Source of the DNA: Cellulophaga sp. F20128
GTDB lineage: Bacteria > Bacteroidota > Bacteroidia > Flavobacteriales > Flavobacteriaceae
DNA: 64,000 nt
NCBI RefSeq assembly: GCF_023015805.1
Contig: NZ_JALKBA010000009.1
Location: forward strand, 1 to 64,000
Reading direction: 5' to 3'
A program made the position numbers and the translations under genes. The notes under the pieces were generated by a model that worked only from the letters and a program-made list of their open reading frames with translations, did not search any database and was not told the DNA's origin. Shown here piece after piece: positions 25,858 through 38,342 of this stretch (within the stretch, counting starts at the first letter, position 1; every line of letters begins with the position of its first letter).

Positions 25858-27702
25858 TTATTTTTTCTTCTGCTCTTCTGCTTGCTCCATCATTTCACGC
25901 ATTTTCTTTTGAAACTTATTCTCTTTCTTAGGTTTCTTTTTATTTTCTTGTATTTGCGCATGTATCTTATCTTCGTCCAAGATAAATTTCTTAATGGCCA
26001 ACATAATAAATATGGTAATTAAGTTAGACACAAAATAATACAAACTAAGTCCACTTGCATAACTATTAAAGAACACCAACATCATTAAAGGTGATAGATA
26101 CAGGATAAATTTCATATTGGGCATCCCAGGCTGTTGTTGCATATTTTGTCCGGATGTCATCATCATATAAAAGAAGATGGCAATAGAGGCCAATATTGGA
26201 AACAAACTAACGTGATCTCCGTACAATGGAATATGAAAAGGTAATTGTGCTATAGTGTCATAGGATGATAAATCTTCTGCCCATAAAAATGGTTTCTGTC
26301 GCAATGCAAAGGAGGTTGGAAAAAACATAAACAAGGCGTAAAAAATGGGTAATTGCACTAAAGCTGGCAAACAACCACTCATGGGGCTTGCTCCTGCTTT
26401 ATTGTACAACTTCATCGTTTCTTGTTGTTTTTTCATTGCATTGTCCTTATACTTCTCGGTTAACTCTGCAATTTCTGGTTTTAAAACCTTCATCTTGGCC
26501 TGAGACAAATAGGATTTATAAGTCACTGGAGACATAATCAAACGCACCAATATCGTCATCACAATAATAGCGATACCAAAGGGCAAAAATCCGCTTAAAA
26601 AAGAATAGGCTGGTGTAAATACATACCTATTAATAAATCCGAAAATTCCCCATCCGTACGGTATGGAATCCTCTAGCCCTAATTCCTTGTATTTAGACAA
26701 TACAGCTATATCTGTTGGCCCATAATACCAGTTCATTGCATAAGAAAGCTCTCCTGCCGTTGTATTTAAAGGGATAATTGCTGTGTTCTCTTTTGTAAAG
26801 ACAGTTTCAATACTTTCTTCCTCTACCAAGTTTTTAGAACTTAATTTCGCAGTTTCAAATGGGGTATTCGTTGCTAAAATGGAACTAAAAAAGTGTTGTC
26901 TGTACGATAACCACTTTACATCTACTTCCTCTTCTTCATCATCGCTACCTTCAGATAACTTACTAATATTACCATCGTCATGATTGTATGTTAAACGTGT
27001 ATATCTGTTTTCATACTGTACACTTTTACTATGACGAATTCCTTTTTGTTGCCACTCTAAATTAATAGGCTTGTCACTATTTAATATACTGCTTAATCCT
27101 TGCGATCGAATGGTAAAATCTACCAAATAATCATCTGGCTTCATTTCATAACGATACTCTAGAAAGTTATTTTCAGATACTTTAGCCTTCATCGAAAGAA
27201 TGGTATTTTGTCCATTGGATGAAACGGTAGGTTCAAAAAATAAATCCTTGGTATTTAAAACCCGATTATCTGAGGTAGAAAAACTTAACCCAAAAGTAGC
27301 ATTGTTATCTTTAACCAAATGTACTGGCACGGAATCATAGGTTACAAAATTTTTCATTTTTGCCTCTACAATCTGTCCGCCTTTATTACTGATCACCAAA
27401 TAAACAAGGTCATTTTCTAAGACGGTAGTACCTTCAGAAGCTGGTGTATATCCGAAAGCTCCGATAGTTCCTTTGTAATTTGCAACTGCGGTAGAGTCGT
27501 TAAGATTTAAGCTTGGAACTACAGCCTCTGTATTGGCAGATTGCTCTTGATTGGTAATTGAAGCTTCAATCTTTTCTTGCTCTGCTTTTTGAGCTTCTGC
27601 TTCTTCTGCTGTTGGCTGAGTGGTGTTGAACCACAAAATAAATAATCCAAAAATTAGTAAAAAACCAATTATCGTATTAACATCAAATTTCTTTTCTTCC
27701 AT
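25858..27702 (-). CDS. yidC: Membrane protein insertase YidC
   Basis: 614 aa. N-terminal helix (about 11-26, GFLLIFGLFILWF), a large periplasmic beta domain (about 70-340) and the five-helix core. The groove region RLIMSPVTYKSYLSQAKMK carries the conserved Arg, and SGCLPALVQLPIFYALF is the family signature. A Lys-rich C-terminal tail (KKKPKKENKFQKK) is likely the ribosome-binding extension. Inserts membrane proteins with or without Sec. Downstream of pyrG, a conserved pairing in Bacteroidota. Confidence 0.97.
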   Translation of the reverse strand: MEEKKFDVNTIIGFLLIFGLFILWFNTTQPTAEEAEAQKAEQEKIEASITNQEQSANTEAVVPSLNLNDSTAVANYKGTIGAFGYTPASEGTTVLENDLVYLVISNKGGQIVEAKMKNFVTYDSVPVHLVKDNNATFGLSFSTSDNRVLNTKDLFFEPTVSSNGQNTILSMKAKVSENNFLEYRYEMKPDDYLVDFTIRSQGLSSILNSDKPINLEWQQKGIRHSKSVQYENRYTRLTYNHDDGNISKLSEGSDDEEEEVDVKWLSYRQHFFSSILATNTPFETAKLSSKNLVEEESIETVFTKENTAIIPLNTTAGELSYAMNWYYGPTDIAVLSKYKELGLEDSIPYGWGIFGFINRYVFTPAYSFLSGFLPFGIAIIVMTILVRLIMSPVTYKSYLSQAKMKVLKPEIAELTEKYKDNAMKKQQETMKLYNKAGASPMSGCLPALVQLPIFYALFMFFPTSFALRQKPFLWAEDLSSYDTIAQLPFHIPLYGDHVSLFPILASIAIFFYMMMTSGQNMQQQPGMPNMKFILYLSPLMMLVFFNSYASGLSLYYFVSNLITIFIMLAIKKFILDEDKIHAQIQENKKKPKKENKFQKKMREMMEQAEEQKKK

Positions 27703-27815
27703 TATTGTATGTCAAAGATTTATGAGTAATACACAAATCTAATTTTTGTTAGTATAATTTTTATCGGTTGCAAATATATGCCCATTTGTACACTTTATGC
27801 CAAAGTGACATTCTT

Positions 27816-29444
<1,629 letters not shown>

Positions 29445-29467
29445 TTAGGTTGTTTTCTTAACGCAAG

Positions 29468-29475
29468 CAAAAATA
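29468..29475 (-). promoter_or_regulatory. -7 box of pyrG
   Basis: TATTTTTG on the minus strand, followed by C, 29 bp before the start codon. Upstream TTCG is a weak -33 candidate. Confidence 0.5.
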
Positions 29476-29497
29476 CAAATTGCTTCTAGAACGAAGT

Positions 29498-29746
29498 CTA
29501 TTCTTTGGGAAAATCTTTCTGAATTTTTAGAATAATATCTTCTAACCCATTAATTTTGATTTCCAGCATCGATTTTAACAAAATTCCTAGCTTTCCCTCA
29601 GGAAACCCTTTTTGATTAAACCAAACCAAGTAAGGTTCAGGTAAATGCACCAAATACCATCCTTTGTACTTCCCAAAAGGCATTCTATAATGTGCAAGCT
29701 CAATTAATTTACTCGAATTATTTTTTAACATATTATAAAAATCCAA
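29498..29746 (-). CDS. DUF3820 family protein
   Basis: 82 aa (or 77 aa if the second Met is used). The pattern LAHYRMPFGKYKGWYLVHLPEPYLVWF and the closing NGLEDIILKI match DUF3820, small proteins common in Flavobacteriaceae; related domains occur in exonuclease-associated proteins. Function unknown. Upstream of pyrG's promoter region and in the opposite direction to the next lipoprotein gene. Confidence 0.85.
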   Translation of the reverse strand: MDFYNMLKNNSSKLIELAHYRMPFGKYKGWYLVHLPEPYLVWFNQKGFPEGKLGILLKSMLEIKINGLEDIILKIQKDFPKE

Positions 29747-29843
29747 AAATGGTTTTGCTCCGTAAATAAACTAATGTAATATTGCATAATTATCTGATAA
29801 AGATAAAATTAAACACCATTAAAGTTTATTAAACCCCAAAATT

Positions 29844-31076
29844 ATGAAAAATTTATTTGTCTTATTTCTTTTAGCGACACTATTAACTGCATCCTGCTCT
29901 AAAGACGGAGAACAATTGTTAGATTTAATCGAGCAAGGTAACAATGACGATGATGATGATACCATTTTAGATACGGACAATGATGGTGTCTCTGATGAAG
30001 ATGAAAAAGCAGATGGCACAGACCCAACTAAGGCTGATACTGATGGAGACGGAATAAATGATGGGGATGAAAAAAACGACAAAACAAACCCTTTGGTTGC
30101 TGATACGGATGAAGATGGCGTACATGACGGGGATGAAAAAACAGATGGCACCAATCCGCTTGTAGCAGATACTGATGAAGATGGAGTAAAGGATGGTATT
30201 GAAAAAACAGACGGTACAGACCCTTTAAAGTCAGATACAGATAAAGATGGTATTAGCGATGGTGATGAAAAAGCAGATGGTACTAATCCTTTAAAATTAG
30301 ATTCTGATGACGACGGAATTAATGACGGCGAAGAGAAAACAAATAAAACCAATCCACTAAACGCTGATTCTGATGAAGATGGAATATCTGATGGAGATGA
30401 AGCAACGGACGGAACAAACCCTTTACAAGCGGATACGGATGGCGATGGTGTCACAGATGGACAAGAGAAAAGTGACAATACAGATCCCATAGACAGCTGT
30501 TCTCTTATATTAAACAGTCAAACACTTGCACCTCAGGCTGCGTGGACTACTTTAGATTGTGATGGCGATGGAGTAAACAATATTAATGAAATTAATGCAG
30601 GAACAGATCCTCTAGTAGCAGATGTTGTTGCAGAAGCATCACCACTAGTTGGTACTTGGGTACTTGTTAGCGCTACTATCAATGATGGCACGGCAACCAC
30701 TGTAGTTGCAAACCAAACATACTCCTTATCGTATACTGCAAGTTCTACTAACGAAAACTCCCAAGCCACCTTTTCTGAAAATCCGAATGAGATTGTGAGC
30801 AATGGCGATTATACAACGATTATTAATTTTAATTTTCTAGGCACTGACTACTCTGAAACATTAACCTCAGCAAGTCCTTTGACCACTGGAGATTGGAACG
30901 TTGAAAATGATGAATTGCAACTTTCTGCTAATGAGATAGTAGATGGCAATTACGAAATAGTAACCTTAACAGATAGTAGTTTAATACTAAAAACACCTAT
31001 TAACCGAGTAATTAGAACTGGCGGGGTAGATTTAGACACCAAGGGAACTCTAGTAATTACGCTTAGTAAACAATAA
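29844..31076 (+). CDS. Lipoprotein with thrombospondin type 3 repeats and a lipocalin-like C-terminal domain
   Basis: 410 aa. Lipoprotein leader ends LTASC (Cys18). Residues about 45-255 hold nine ~22-residue units of the form D(T/S)D.DG..DG.EK.D.T.P, the calcium-binding TSP3 repeat. The ninth unit is separated by an insertion with Cys residues (DSCSLI...LDCDGDG). The last ~135 residues begin SPLVGTWVLVSATIND, a lipocalin-like opening. Such proteins are surface or periplasmic in Bacteroidota. Binding partner unknown. A strong terminator follows. Confidence 0.85.
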   Translation: MKNLFVLFLLATLLTASCSKDGEQLLDLIEQGNNDDDDDTILDTDNDGVSDEDEKADGTDPTKADTDGDGINDGDEKNDKTNPLVADTDEDGVHDGDEKTDGTNPLVADTDEDGVKDGIEKTDGTDPLKSDTDKDGISDGDEKADGTNPLKLDSDDDGINDGEEKTNKTNPLNADSDEDGISDGDEATDGTNPLQADTDGDGVTDGQEKSDNTDPIDSCSLILNSQTLAPQAAWTTLDCDGDGVNNINEINAGTDPLVADVVAEASPLVGTWVLVSATINDGTATTVVANQTYSLSYTASSTNENSQATFSENPNEIVSNGDYTTIINFNFLGTDYSETLTSASPLTTGDWNVENDELQLSANEIVDGNYEIVTLTDSSLILKTPINRVIRTGGVDLDTKGTLVITLSKQ

Positions 31077-31092
31077 TATTTTTTCAAATCAT

Positions 31093-31132
31093 AAAAAAAG
31101 GGCTGCATTTTTAAAATGCAGCCCTTTTTTAT
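31093..31132 (+). terminator. Intrinsic terminator after the TSP3 lipoprotein gene
   Basis: GGGCTGCATTT / AAATGCAGCCC with a short loop, flanked by seven A on the left and six T on the right. Confidence 0.9.
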
Positions 31133-31246
31133 TTTAAAATAAGAAATGCTACACCTTTACCTAATTACACATGAACCACATAAATAATAAGATTCTATTT
31201 TTTTATTTATCTTTAATTACTTATAATTTTTTAACAGTTAAATTTT

Positions 31247-31768
31247 ATGAATTATTTAAAACATTTATTTATACTATTTTCTATAATTACAAGCATTAGT
31301 TGCAGTAGTGATAATAATGATTCAGACAACACTTCAAGGGCAAAAGGAACCATAACACTTAGTGGAGAAGAAACATCTGCAGTGGGAACTAGTCTAAAGG
31401 TTGAAAATATAGTGGTTGGTAGTGCACAAACAGGAACAGCTAAATCCGTAACATTACTCCATAAAAATATAAAAGTTGAAAATGGTGAATTAAACTTTAC
31501 GGATCCAGATAATACTTTTATCATAGTTACGGCTCAATTTGAAAATACAGACAATTCCGATGCTGCTAGAACAATATCTATGGCCATTAATGTTAACGGA
31601 GAAGAATATAAATTTGCATGTTCAACGCCAGAGGTGGGCACATTTGTTAATTGCGGGGATAACTTTAATGTTAATCAATCAGGGAAAATAATAACGTTTA
31701 ACAACACAACCGTTATTAACACAAAATCAGGGAAAATTTTAACAATGAATGGTAGCATTTCTTGGTAA
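31247..31768 (+). CDS. Small lipoprotein, unknown family
   Basis: 173 aa. Leader MNYLKHLFILFSIITSISC gives Cys19 as lipidation site, then an Asp/Ser/Asn-rich spacer. The mature part looks like one beta-sandwich (VTAQFENTDNSDAARTISMAIN) with two Cys (CSTPEVGTFVNC) that could form a disulfide. I do not recognise the family; a DUF4352-like Ig fold is possible. It stands alone between a terminator and a convergent gene. Confidence 0.65.
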   Translation: MNYLKHLFILFSIITSISCSSDNNDSDNTSRAKGTITLSGEETSAVGTSLKVENIVVGSAQTGTAKSVTLLHKNIKVENGELNFTDPDNTFIIVTAQFENTDNSDAARTISMAINVNGEEYKFACSTPEVGTFVNCGDNFNVNQSGKIITFNNTTVINTKSGKILTMNGSISW

Positions 31769-31777
31769 AAACACCCA

Positions 31778-32311
31778 TTATTTTTTATTCAATTCTATTG
31801 CTATTCTTTTGTTCCATTCTAATTGTTTTTCCAGATCCCTGGAGTAATTTGTAGCCGTATCATAGGCATTTTGATAGGCTGCCAATTCAGTATTTATTTT
31901 TTTATAGATTTTCCGTATCTGCCCTTTAGTAGCTTTAGTAACTTTAATAGTAGCTAATTGTTTACGCATTTTACGAGCATACAACTCTGTTATATCAAAA
32001 TGCAGTTGCTCATGACTTAAAGTCAACGCATCACATTGATCTGCTTTATACCAGGAATCATTTGGATAAAAATAGGTAGAAACAGTATAATCCAGCGCAA
32101 CAGAACCATTTTCTACAAAGGAAGAGTACGTATAAGATAATCCACTTGCTGTAATAGCCGCAGCATCATGTCCAACAGGAGGTATTCCTTTAAAATCTGC
32201 CCAAACTAGTCTGTGGTTTTCTTTCCAAAAAATGCCCTCATCACCTTGCGAGTAAGCTGTTTGGGAGATTAGCACAATAATTAGAACACCTACTACTTTA
32301 GGAAGAAACAT
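31778..32311 (-). CDS. DUF922-like secreted protein with HEXXH motif
   Basis: 177 aa, signal peptide MFLPKVVGVLIIVLISQTAYSQ. The family block WADFKGIPP is near the start. The segment LSHEQLHFDITELYARKMR contains HEQLH, a zinc-protease-like HEXXH, as in DUF922 (predicted secreted Zn-dependent proteases). No third ligand can be fixed by eye. Third gene in the guaA-LysM-DUF922 unit, 8 bp after the LysM gene. Confidence 0.8.
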   Translation of the reverse strand: MFLPKVVGVLIIVLISQTAYSQGDEGIFWKENHRLVWADFKGIPPVGHDAAAITASGLSYTYSSFVENGSVALDYTVSTYFYPNDSWYKADQCDALTLSHEQLHFDITELYARKMRKQLATIKVTKATKGQIRKIYKKINTELAAYQNAYDTATNYSRDLEKQLEWNKRIAIELNKK

Positions 32312-32319
32312 TTTATTAC

Positions 32320-34707
32320 CTATTCTTGAATTGGAGGGTTTACTTCTGCGATATTCATATCATTATACTGCATAATATAAACTGCTGTATTGGTGTATCC
32401 CGCATTCCTATTGTTTGTATAATTAAATTTATTGGCCATATATTCGGTTTCACCAACAATTTTAGAAGTTTCAAACATATCATTTTTATAGGCTAACTTT
32501 AAAAGCACATCTAACATAATATCAAAACCTCTTGTTGCATATTTATCAGGACTAGCACCAAACTTAGTTGTGTATAATTTTACAAACTCATTATCACTTA
32601 CTTCTCTATGTATAGATGGGTATGTAAAATTTAAATTAGACAGCACCATATTATCAACTTCATCCCTATCAAATGCCTTATTTAGATTGGTAGTAAACAT
32701 CCGCACCACGGTTTCTTTGGTATTAAATGAATTAAGTACAGAACTGGCGTGCTTAGATAATGCAATATTACTTGTTTCTAGAAAAACCCAATTCTCCCTT
32801 GTTTTTGACACCAACCGTTCTAGCTTATCAATATGAATGGTTAGGTTATCAATTAAGGTTACAACCTTTGCATTTGGGTACTTCGCAAGGATTAAATCGC
32901 TTGTCTTCTTGTTTTCAGCATCTGCAATTACAATAATATTTTCATCTGTATAAGCCTTTGAAACATACTCTAGCATTTTTTCTCGCAAGCGATTGTCTGA
33001 TGGCATCGCATAAAAAACATTTTTAAACCCTAGTTGCTCTTCAGAAACATAAGGTGCTATTACTGGTACATTATAAAAAGAGGCCTTTTTTGCAACTTCT
33101 TGAATAGACCTTGAGTCTAGCGGCCCCATAATTGCACTATATTCGTTTAAATTTTCTCTTGCTAAAATCTCTCTAATCACAGCTACACTTTTTGTAGATT
33201 GGGTATCATAGGTTTGAACATCAACAGACAACCCTTTAGCTTTTATATACTCTAAAGCCAGTTGCATCCCAGAATACAACCCTAAACTTAGGTTTGTATC
33301 AGTCCTTCGCTCAATTCCTATCTTAGTAGCGGAGGTATCATTTACATTCAAAATATCCGTTCTAAAGGGCAGCAACACCATTACTTTAGGCCTATAGGCA
33401 ACATTAATACTATCTAACAAGTTTATTTTTGGTAGTATAAGGGAGTTTTTAATAGTAAAGTCTTCGCTTTTATATTTAGGAAGTTTTAAAACCATTCCCA
33501 CTTTAATTCCATCCTCTAAGGCTGGATTATACGTTTTAAGTTCTGTAAAAGTAACCCCTAAATCTCTACTTAATGCTAATTCTCCCTGTCCTTGTCTTAC
33601 TACATAAAAAATAAAGTTTTCTGCATTTACAGCTCCCTTACTTTCTTCCAATTGTTTTTTAAGTGTTGGGATTTTAATTTGCATTCCTTCTTGAAGGCCT
33701 CTAACTACCACAGGAGGATTCAATTCTTTAATTGTATTCTCAGATACACCATATGCTTTTTCTAAACTATAAAAAGTCATTTTCGCTGGAATAGTATACA
33801 TAAAAAAAGAAGGTGTATTTGGTGTTGTATTTTGTGCCAAACTATCTCTTACATTTATATTCCTTTCTGGTATCTGTAAGCGCTGTCCTTCTGCCAAGTA
33901 ATCTGTTGCTTTAGGCAATTCAGGGTTTAACAGTAAAAGGCTATCTATAGTGATCCCAAATTTATTTGCAATACTCCAACGCGTCTCTTTGGCTTTTACT
34001 GTATAGGTTGCAATAACAACTTCTTCTTCAATTACCTCAAGGTAGTGCGGAATTCTCAATTCCATTCCTTTCTTAACACCTGAGGCATATAAACTTTTAT
34101 TGTATTGTTTTATTTGATCTTGACTAATATTAAACTGCTTCGCTATACCGTATAAAGTTTCTCTCCTTTTTACTTTATAGGTCGTAAAACTATCGGGCTT
34201 AGTTGTTACCGCTACTTCTGTAGAAGGTAGCCCCGTAAGATTCACTTTTCTATATACCGGAATTTTTAATTCCATTCCTTTTTTAAGTTGAGAAGAATAC
34301 AATATTGTATTGTACTTTTTTATGTCCTCTTCTTTTACATTGTAATCTTTGGCAAGGCGATAAAGGGTTTCTTTTCGTGAGGTTTTATGGTTTATAAATC
34401 GGATCGGTTCTTCTTGAGCTATAGTTTCCTCCTGGGGCAATGCAGTTGTTACTACAGCCTTTTTTTTATCTAAGGGAACAATTAAAATAGTATTAACAGT
34501 AAGGCTCTGACCTTTTTTTATCTCTTTATTATACACTAGAATATCTTCTATGGCAACATTGTATGTTTTAGAAATACTCGCTAGAGACTCTCCTTCTTTT
34601 ACGGCATGGGTCTTGTATTTTTGGGCATACGTAATGGAACTTACTAAAAGAACTGTAAAAAGTGAAACTACTGTTTTTAAAATTTTATTACTCATAATTA
34701 TTCCCAT
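32320..34707 (-). CDS. LysM-repeat protein with C-terminal periplasmic-binding-protein-like domain
   Basis: 795 aa from the first ATG; starting at the ATG at 34695 removes the 10-bp overlap with guaA and gives a cleaner signal peptide ([17 protein letters not shown]). Six LysM-like units (about 30-430) repeat the form Y.VK..ET...IA...NI....I..YN, and several end in a KKGMELKIP-type strand. The C-terminal ~350 residues start [13 protein letters not shown] and resemble type 1 receptor-family ligand-binding proteins. Probably peptidoglycan-bound in the periplasm. Downstream of guaA. Confidence 0.85.
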   Translation of the reverse strand: MGIIMSNKILKTVVSLFTVLLVSSITYAQKYKTHAVKEGESLASISKTYNVAIEDILVYNKEIKKGQSLTVNTILIVPLDKKKAVVTTALPQEETIAQEEPIRFINHKTSRKETLYRLAKDYNVKEEDIKKYNTILYSSQLKKGMELKIPVYRKVNLTGLPSTEVAVTTKPDSFTTYKVKRRETLYGIAKQFNISQDQIKQYNKSLYASGVKKGMELRIPHYLEVIEEEVVIATYTVKAKETRWSIANKFGITIDSLLLLNPELPKATDYLAEGQRLQIPERNINVRDSLAQNTTPNTPSFFMYTIPAKMTFYSLEKAYGVSENTIKELNPPVVVRGLQEGMQIKIPTLKKQLEESKGAVNAENFIFYVVRQGQGELALSRDLGVTFTELKTYNPALEDGIKVGMVLKLPKYKSEDFTIKNSLILPKINLLDSINVAYRPKVMVLLPFRTDILNVNDTSATKIGIERRTDTNLSLGLYSGMQLALEYIKAKGLSVDVQTYDTQSTKSVAVIREILARENLNEYSAIMGPLDSRSIQEVAKKASFYNVPVIAPYVSEEQLGFKNVFYAMPSDNRLREKMLEYVSKAYTDENIIVIADAENKKTSDLILAKYPNAKVVTLIDNLTIHIDKLERLVSKTRENWVFLETSNIALSKHASSVLNSFNTKETVVRMFTTNLNKAFDRDEVDNMVLSNLNFTYPSIHREVSDNEFVKLYTTKFGASPDKYATRGFDIMLDVLLKLAYKNDMFETSKIVGETEYMANKFNYTNNRNAGYTNTAVYIMQYNDMNIAEVNPPIQE

Positions 34708-36230
34708 TCAATAGTCGCTGGTGGTTTAGAGCTAATATCATATACTACTCTATTAACACCCTTAACTTTATTAATTATATTATTCGAGACTTTTTGCAAA
34801 AACTCATAGGGCAAATTAACCCAATCTGCAGTCATACCATCGGTACTTTCAACCGCACGTAAAGCTACACATTTTTCATAAGTGCGTTCATCTCCCATAA
34901 CTCCTACACTATTTACGGGTAAAAGTATCGCTCCGGCCTGCCAAACTTTATCATAAAGGCCACTTTTTTTCAATTCCCCAATAAAAACGGCATCTACCTC
35001 TTGTAAAATTGCTACTTTTTCTGGTGTAATATCTCCTAAAATACGAATTGCCAATCCAGGACCCGGAAAAGGATGACGACCTAAAAGATCTTTTTCCATT
35101 CCCATTGACGCACCTACACGTCTTACCTCATCTTTAAATAAAGCCTTTAATGGCTCTACTATTTTCAATTTCATATAATCTGGTAATCCGCCTACATTGT
35201 GATGACTTTTAATGGTTGCACTGGGCCCTCCTGTTGCAGAAACACTTTCTATCACATCTGGATAAATAGTTCCTTGAGCCAACCAGCTTACACCTTGTAT
35301 TTGGTGTGCTTCATCATCAAACACTTCTATAAACACTCTCCCAATTGCTTTCCGCTTTTCCTCCGGATCACTCAACCCAGCTAAGGCATCCAAAAAACGT
35401 GCCGAAGCATCAACGCCTTTCACATTTAAGCCCATTCCCTTGTACTGTTCAAGTACATCTGTAAACTCATTTTTACGCAATAAACCGTTATTTACAAAAA
35501 TGCAATACAGGTTTTCACCGATTGCCTTATGCAACAACATAGCGGCTACGGAAGAATCTACACCGCCAGAAAGACCTAGAACAACCTTGTCGTTGCCCAA
35601 TTTAGCTTTTAAGCCTGCTACTGTCTCTTCCACAAAACTATCTGGTGTCCAATCGGCATTCACTCCTGCTATGCTTACTAAAAAGTTTTCCAACAATTGC
35701 TTCCCATCTGTAGAGTGATATACTTCGGGGTGAAACTGAATTGCATAGGTAGTTTCTCCTTCAATTTTATAGGCCGCATTTTCTACATCATGTGTACTTG
35801 CTAATAAAGTTCCGTTGGTTGGCAATGACTTAATTGTATCACTATGGCTCATCCAAACTTGACTACCAACACTTACATTTTTAAGAAATTCATCTTCTTT
35901 TACAAAACTTAGATTGGCTCTACCGTATTCTCTTGTATTAGAAGGCGCTACTTCACCCCCTGAAAAATGTGCCAAATACTGGGCGCCGTAACATACGGCC
36001 AGCATCGGTTTTTCTCCCCGAATACCCTTTAGTTCTGGATGAAAAGCTTCTTCTGAACGTACAGACATTGGGCTTCCTGAAAGGATAACCGCCTTGTAGT
36101 CTTCTAAATTAGCTGGAATTTTATTGAATGGATGAATTTCGGAATATATGTTGAGTTCTCTAACTCTACGGGCAATTAGTTGTGTGTATTGCGATCCGAA
36201 GTCTAATATTAATACCTTGTCATGTTGCAT
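34698..36230 (-). CDS. guaA: GMP synthase (glutamine-hydrolysing)
   Basis: Last step of GMP synthesis. 510 aa from ATG 36230 ([14 protein letters not shown]), preferred over the in-frame ATG five codons upstream because this N-terminus is canonical. N-terminal amidotransferase with the nucleophile in [11 protein letters not shown] and the HPEVYHS triad end. ATP-pyrophosphatase PP-loop [14 protein letters not shown]. The C-terminal dimerisation domain ends PPATIEWE. Complete. Confidence 0.98.
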   Translation of the reverse strand: MQHDKVLILDFGSQYTQLIARRVRELNIYSEIHPFNKIPANLEDYKAVILSGSPMSVRSEEAFHPELKGIRGEKPMLAVCYGAQYLAHFSGGEVAPSNTREYGRANLSFVKEDEFLKNVSVGSQVWMSHSDTIKSLPTNGTLLASTHDVENAAYKIEGETTYAIQFHPEVYHSTDGKQLLENFLVSIAGVNADWTPDSFVEETVAGLKAKLGNDKVVLGLSGGVDSSVAAMLLHKAIGENLYCIFVNNGLLRKNEFTDVLEQYKGMGLNVKGVDASARFLDALAGLSDPEEKRKAIGRVFIEVFDDEAHQIQGVSWLAQGTIYPDVIESVSATGGPSATIKSHHNVGGLPDYMKLKIVEPLKALFKDEVRRVGASMGMEKDLLGRHPFPGPGLAIRILGDITPEKVAILQEVDAVFIGELKKSGLYDKVWQAGAILLPVNSVGVMGDERTYEKCVALRAVESTDGMTADWVNLPYEFLQKVSNNIINKVKGVNRVVYDISSKPPATIEWE

Positions 36231-36335
36231 GCGCAAAAATAGCAATTGATTTTTAATGAGGAATGACGAAATCCAATTTTTTATTTAATTTTTTAACCCC
36301 TAAAAAAACATTTAAAATTATGTTTGTTTTAGGTT

Positions 36336-36391
36336 GTACCCCTTTTGTCTACCCTCAAAATTGTTGAATCTTCATTTTAGTATTATCTTTA
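36336..36391 (+). promoter_or_regulatory. Candidate operator and promoter of the TPR-LuxR regulator gene
   Basis: GTACCCCTTTTGTCTACCC at 36336-36354 resembles the sites before both toxin genes, with the second half-site altered and two bases further away. Six bases later TTG (36361-36363), 20-nt spacer and TATCTTTA (36384-36391) form a weak TTG-N20-TAnnTTTG-like promoter. The placement suggests autoregulation (inference). Confidence 0.5.
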
Positions 36392-36423
36392 TAGGAGTTA
36401 CCCGATCCTTTAACACACAGGTT

Positions 36424-38286
36424 ATGAAACACTTACAACTAGCATTCCTATTCCTTTTTTCGCTGTGTATGCATTCTCAAAATACTAAGCGCATTGATAG
36501 CCTAAAGTCTGAGTTACAAAATAGAACACAGGTTGACTCTATTACCGTGGCCCTGTTATCCACACTCTCTGAAGCACTTATGTTTTCACAACCCAAAGAA
36601 GCTAGAAGCTATGCTCTTAAAGAAATAGAGACTGCAAAAAAAATAGGATTTAGGAAGGGTATTGCATCTGGCAATATGCATTTGGGCAATTATTATGGCA
36701 ATAGAAATGAAAATGATTCTGCCCTTTACTATTTCAACATCGCAAAAAAACACTTCAAAGAAATTAAAAGTACAAGAGGCCTTATTTTTATAAATCACTC
36801 CTTATCCGTGATTCAGGAGTCGACTGGTAATTTAGATGAAGCAATTCGTATTACCAAAGAAACATTAAAGTTGATTGAGGAGCATGAAGAGGACGGGGAT
36901 TTAAAAACAAAATTTATTGGCGCACAGCATAATGCACTCGCTAACCGATATATAGAAAAAGGCAATTTTAAAATTGCATTAATTGAAGCGTTTAAGGCCT
37001 TAGAGTGTTTTGAAGCCATACAGCATAAATCTAGGAAAGCCGATGTTATAAAACAAATAGGGGATATTGAGTCTGGCCTAGAAAATCATGATTCCTCCAT
37101 TACATATTTCAATCAAGCTATTGAAATTTATAAAAATTTAGGGGAAAAAATATATTTAGCCTACACCTATAATTCCCTTGGCATCTCTTACCAAAATTTA
37201 AAAAATTACGAAAAGGCCAAAGCATCCTATAATTTAGCCATAACATTTGCTAAAGAGGTTGAAGATAAATCGGCACTCACTAATGCCTATAATAATTTGG
37301 CAGGGTTGGAAATAATTAATAAAAACTATTCCATAGCAAAACAGTTATTAATTGAAGCTCAAAAAATAGCAGAAGAAGAAAATCTTCAATTAAGTTTAGC
37401 AAGTGCTTATGAAGGTTTGTCTCAAGTAGCCTATCATTTAAATACCTATGCTGAAGCTTTGCATAAAAACAACCAAGCCATAACCCTCTCAAAAAAAAAT
37501 GGAACCTTACCACATTTACAAGGTCTTTATACATTTCGATCTAAAATACTAGAAGCTTTAAACCAAAATAAAGAAGCCATTTTTTACCTAAAAGCATCGC
37601 AAAAAATCAACGATAGCCTGTTTTCAAGCAATAAAACGCAACAAATAGAAGAGCTAAAGGCCATTTACGAAACAGAAAAAAAGGAACAACAAATCAAAAA
37701 TCAAAAAAAAGAAATTGAACTTTTAAATGTAAAAGGAAGAGTGAATAACTTACAGCGATTGCTCCTAGGGTTTGGTTTACTACTAGCTTTAATTGCTGTA
37801 TATGCTTTTTACCAAAGGAACAAACGAAATAAAATGGCTAAAGAACAAGCCGAATTGGAAGTAGAATTTAAAACCAAAGAACTTACCACCCGCGCCCTAC
37901 ATTTGGCCAAAAAGAATGAAGTATTAAATGATTTAAAGGAAAAAGCGAAAGTGCTTAAAGCAGATGCCAATGCCGACCCTGGCTATCAAATGTTGATACA
38001 AACCATTAATTTTGATTTACAAGATGATAACAACTGGGATAATTTTAGTAAATATTTTGAAGAAGTTCATAAAGACTTCAATTCTAACGCACAACAGCAA
38101 TTTCCGAACATCACTTCTAACGATTTGCGTTTAATGGCCTTAATAAAAATGAATCTTTCCTCGAAAGAGATTGCCAATATTTTAAATATTTCAAGTGATG
38201 GCATTAAAAAATCAAGGCAACGTCTTCGTAAGAAAATGGGAATTGAATCCAATGACTCTTTAGAGGCAATTGTTATCGCCATTTAG
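36424..38286 (+). CDS. Membrane-anchored TPR-LuxR transcriptional regulator
   Basis: 620 aa from ATG 36424 (MKHLQLAFLFLFSLCMHSQ); the longer frame adds no signal sequence. Signal-like N-terminus, about eight TPR-type helix pairs at ~60-400 (DSALYYFNIAKKHF, YNNLAGLEIINKNYSIAKQ), one transmembrane helix ~445-464 (LLLGFGLLLALIAVYAFY), coiled coil, then a LuxR-type helix-turn-helix ~565-620 (LSSKEIANILNISSDGIKKS). The topology implies periplasmic TPR sensing and a cytosolic DNA-binding end. It is directly upstream of the two toxin-like genes and carries a related GTACCC motif in its own promoter, so it is the best candidate for their regulator. The input signal is unknown. Confidence 0.85.
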   Translation: MKHLQLAFLFLFSLCMHSQNTKRIDSLKSELQNRTQVDSITVALLSTLSEALMFSQPKEARSYALKEIETAKKIGFRKGIASGNMHLGNYYGNRNENDSALYYFNIAKKHFKEIKSTRGLIFINHSLSVIQESTGNLDEAIRITKETLKLIEEHEEDGDLKTKFIGAQHNALANRYIEKGNFKIALIEAFKALECFEAIQHKSRKADVIKQIGDIESGLENHDSSITYFNQAIEIYKNLGEKIYLAYTYNSLGISYQNLKNYEKAKASYNLAITFAKEVEDKSALTNAYNNLAGLEIINKNYSIAKQLLIEAQKIAEEENLQLSLASAYEGLSQVAYHLNTYAEALHKNNQAITLSKKNGTLPHLQGLYTFRSKILEALNQNKEAIFYLKASQKINDSLFSSNKTQQIEELKAIYETEKKEQQIKNQKKEIELLNVKGRVNNLQRLLLGFGLLLALIAVYAFYQRNKRNKMAKEQAELEVEFKTKELTTRALHLAKKNEVLNDLKEKAKVLKADANADPGYQMLIQTINFDLQDDNNWDNFSKYFEEVHKDFNSNAQQQFPNITSNDLRLMALIKMNLSSKEIANILNISSDGIKKSRQRLRKKMGIESNDSLEAIVIAI

Positions 38287-38313
38287 CATATTTTACAAAA
38301 CTAAAACCCTTTG

Positions 38314-38341
38314 AAACACCTGTAAATACAGGTGTTTTTTG
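38314..38341 (+). terminator. Intrinsic terminator after the regulator gene
   Basis: ACACCTGT / ACAGGTGT with an AAAT loop, followed by TTTTTT. Located 28 bp after the stop and duplicated at 40572. Confidence 0.85.
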
Positions 38342-38342
38342 T

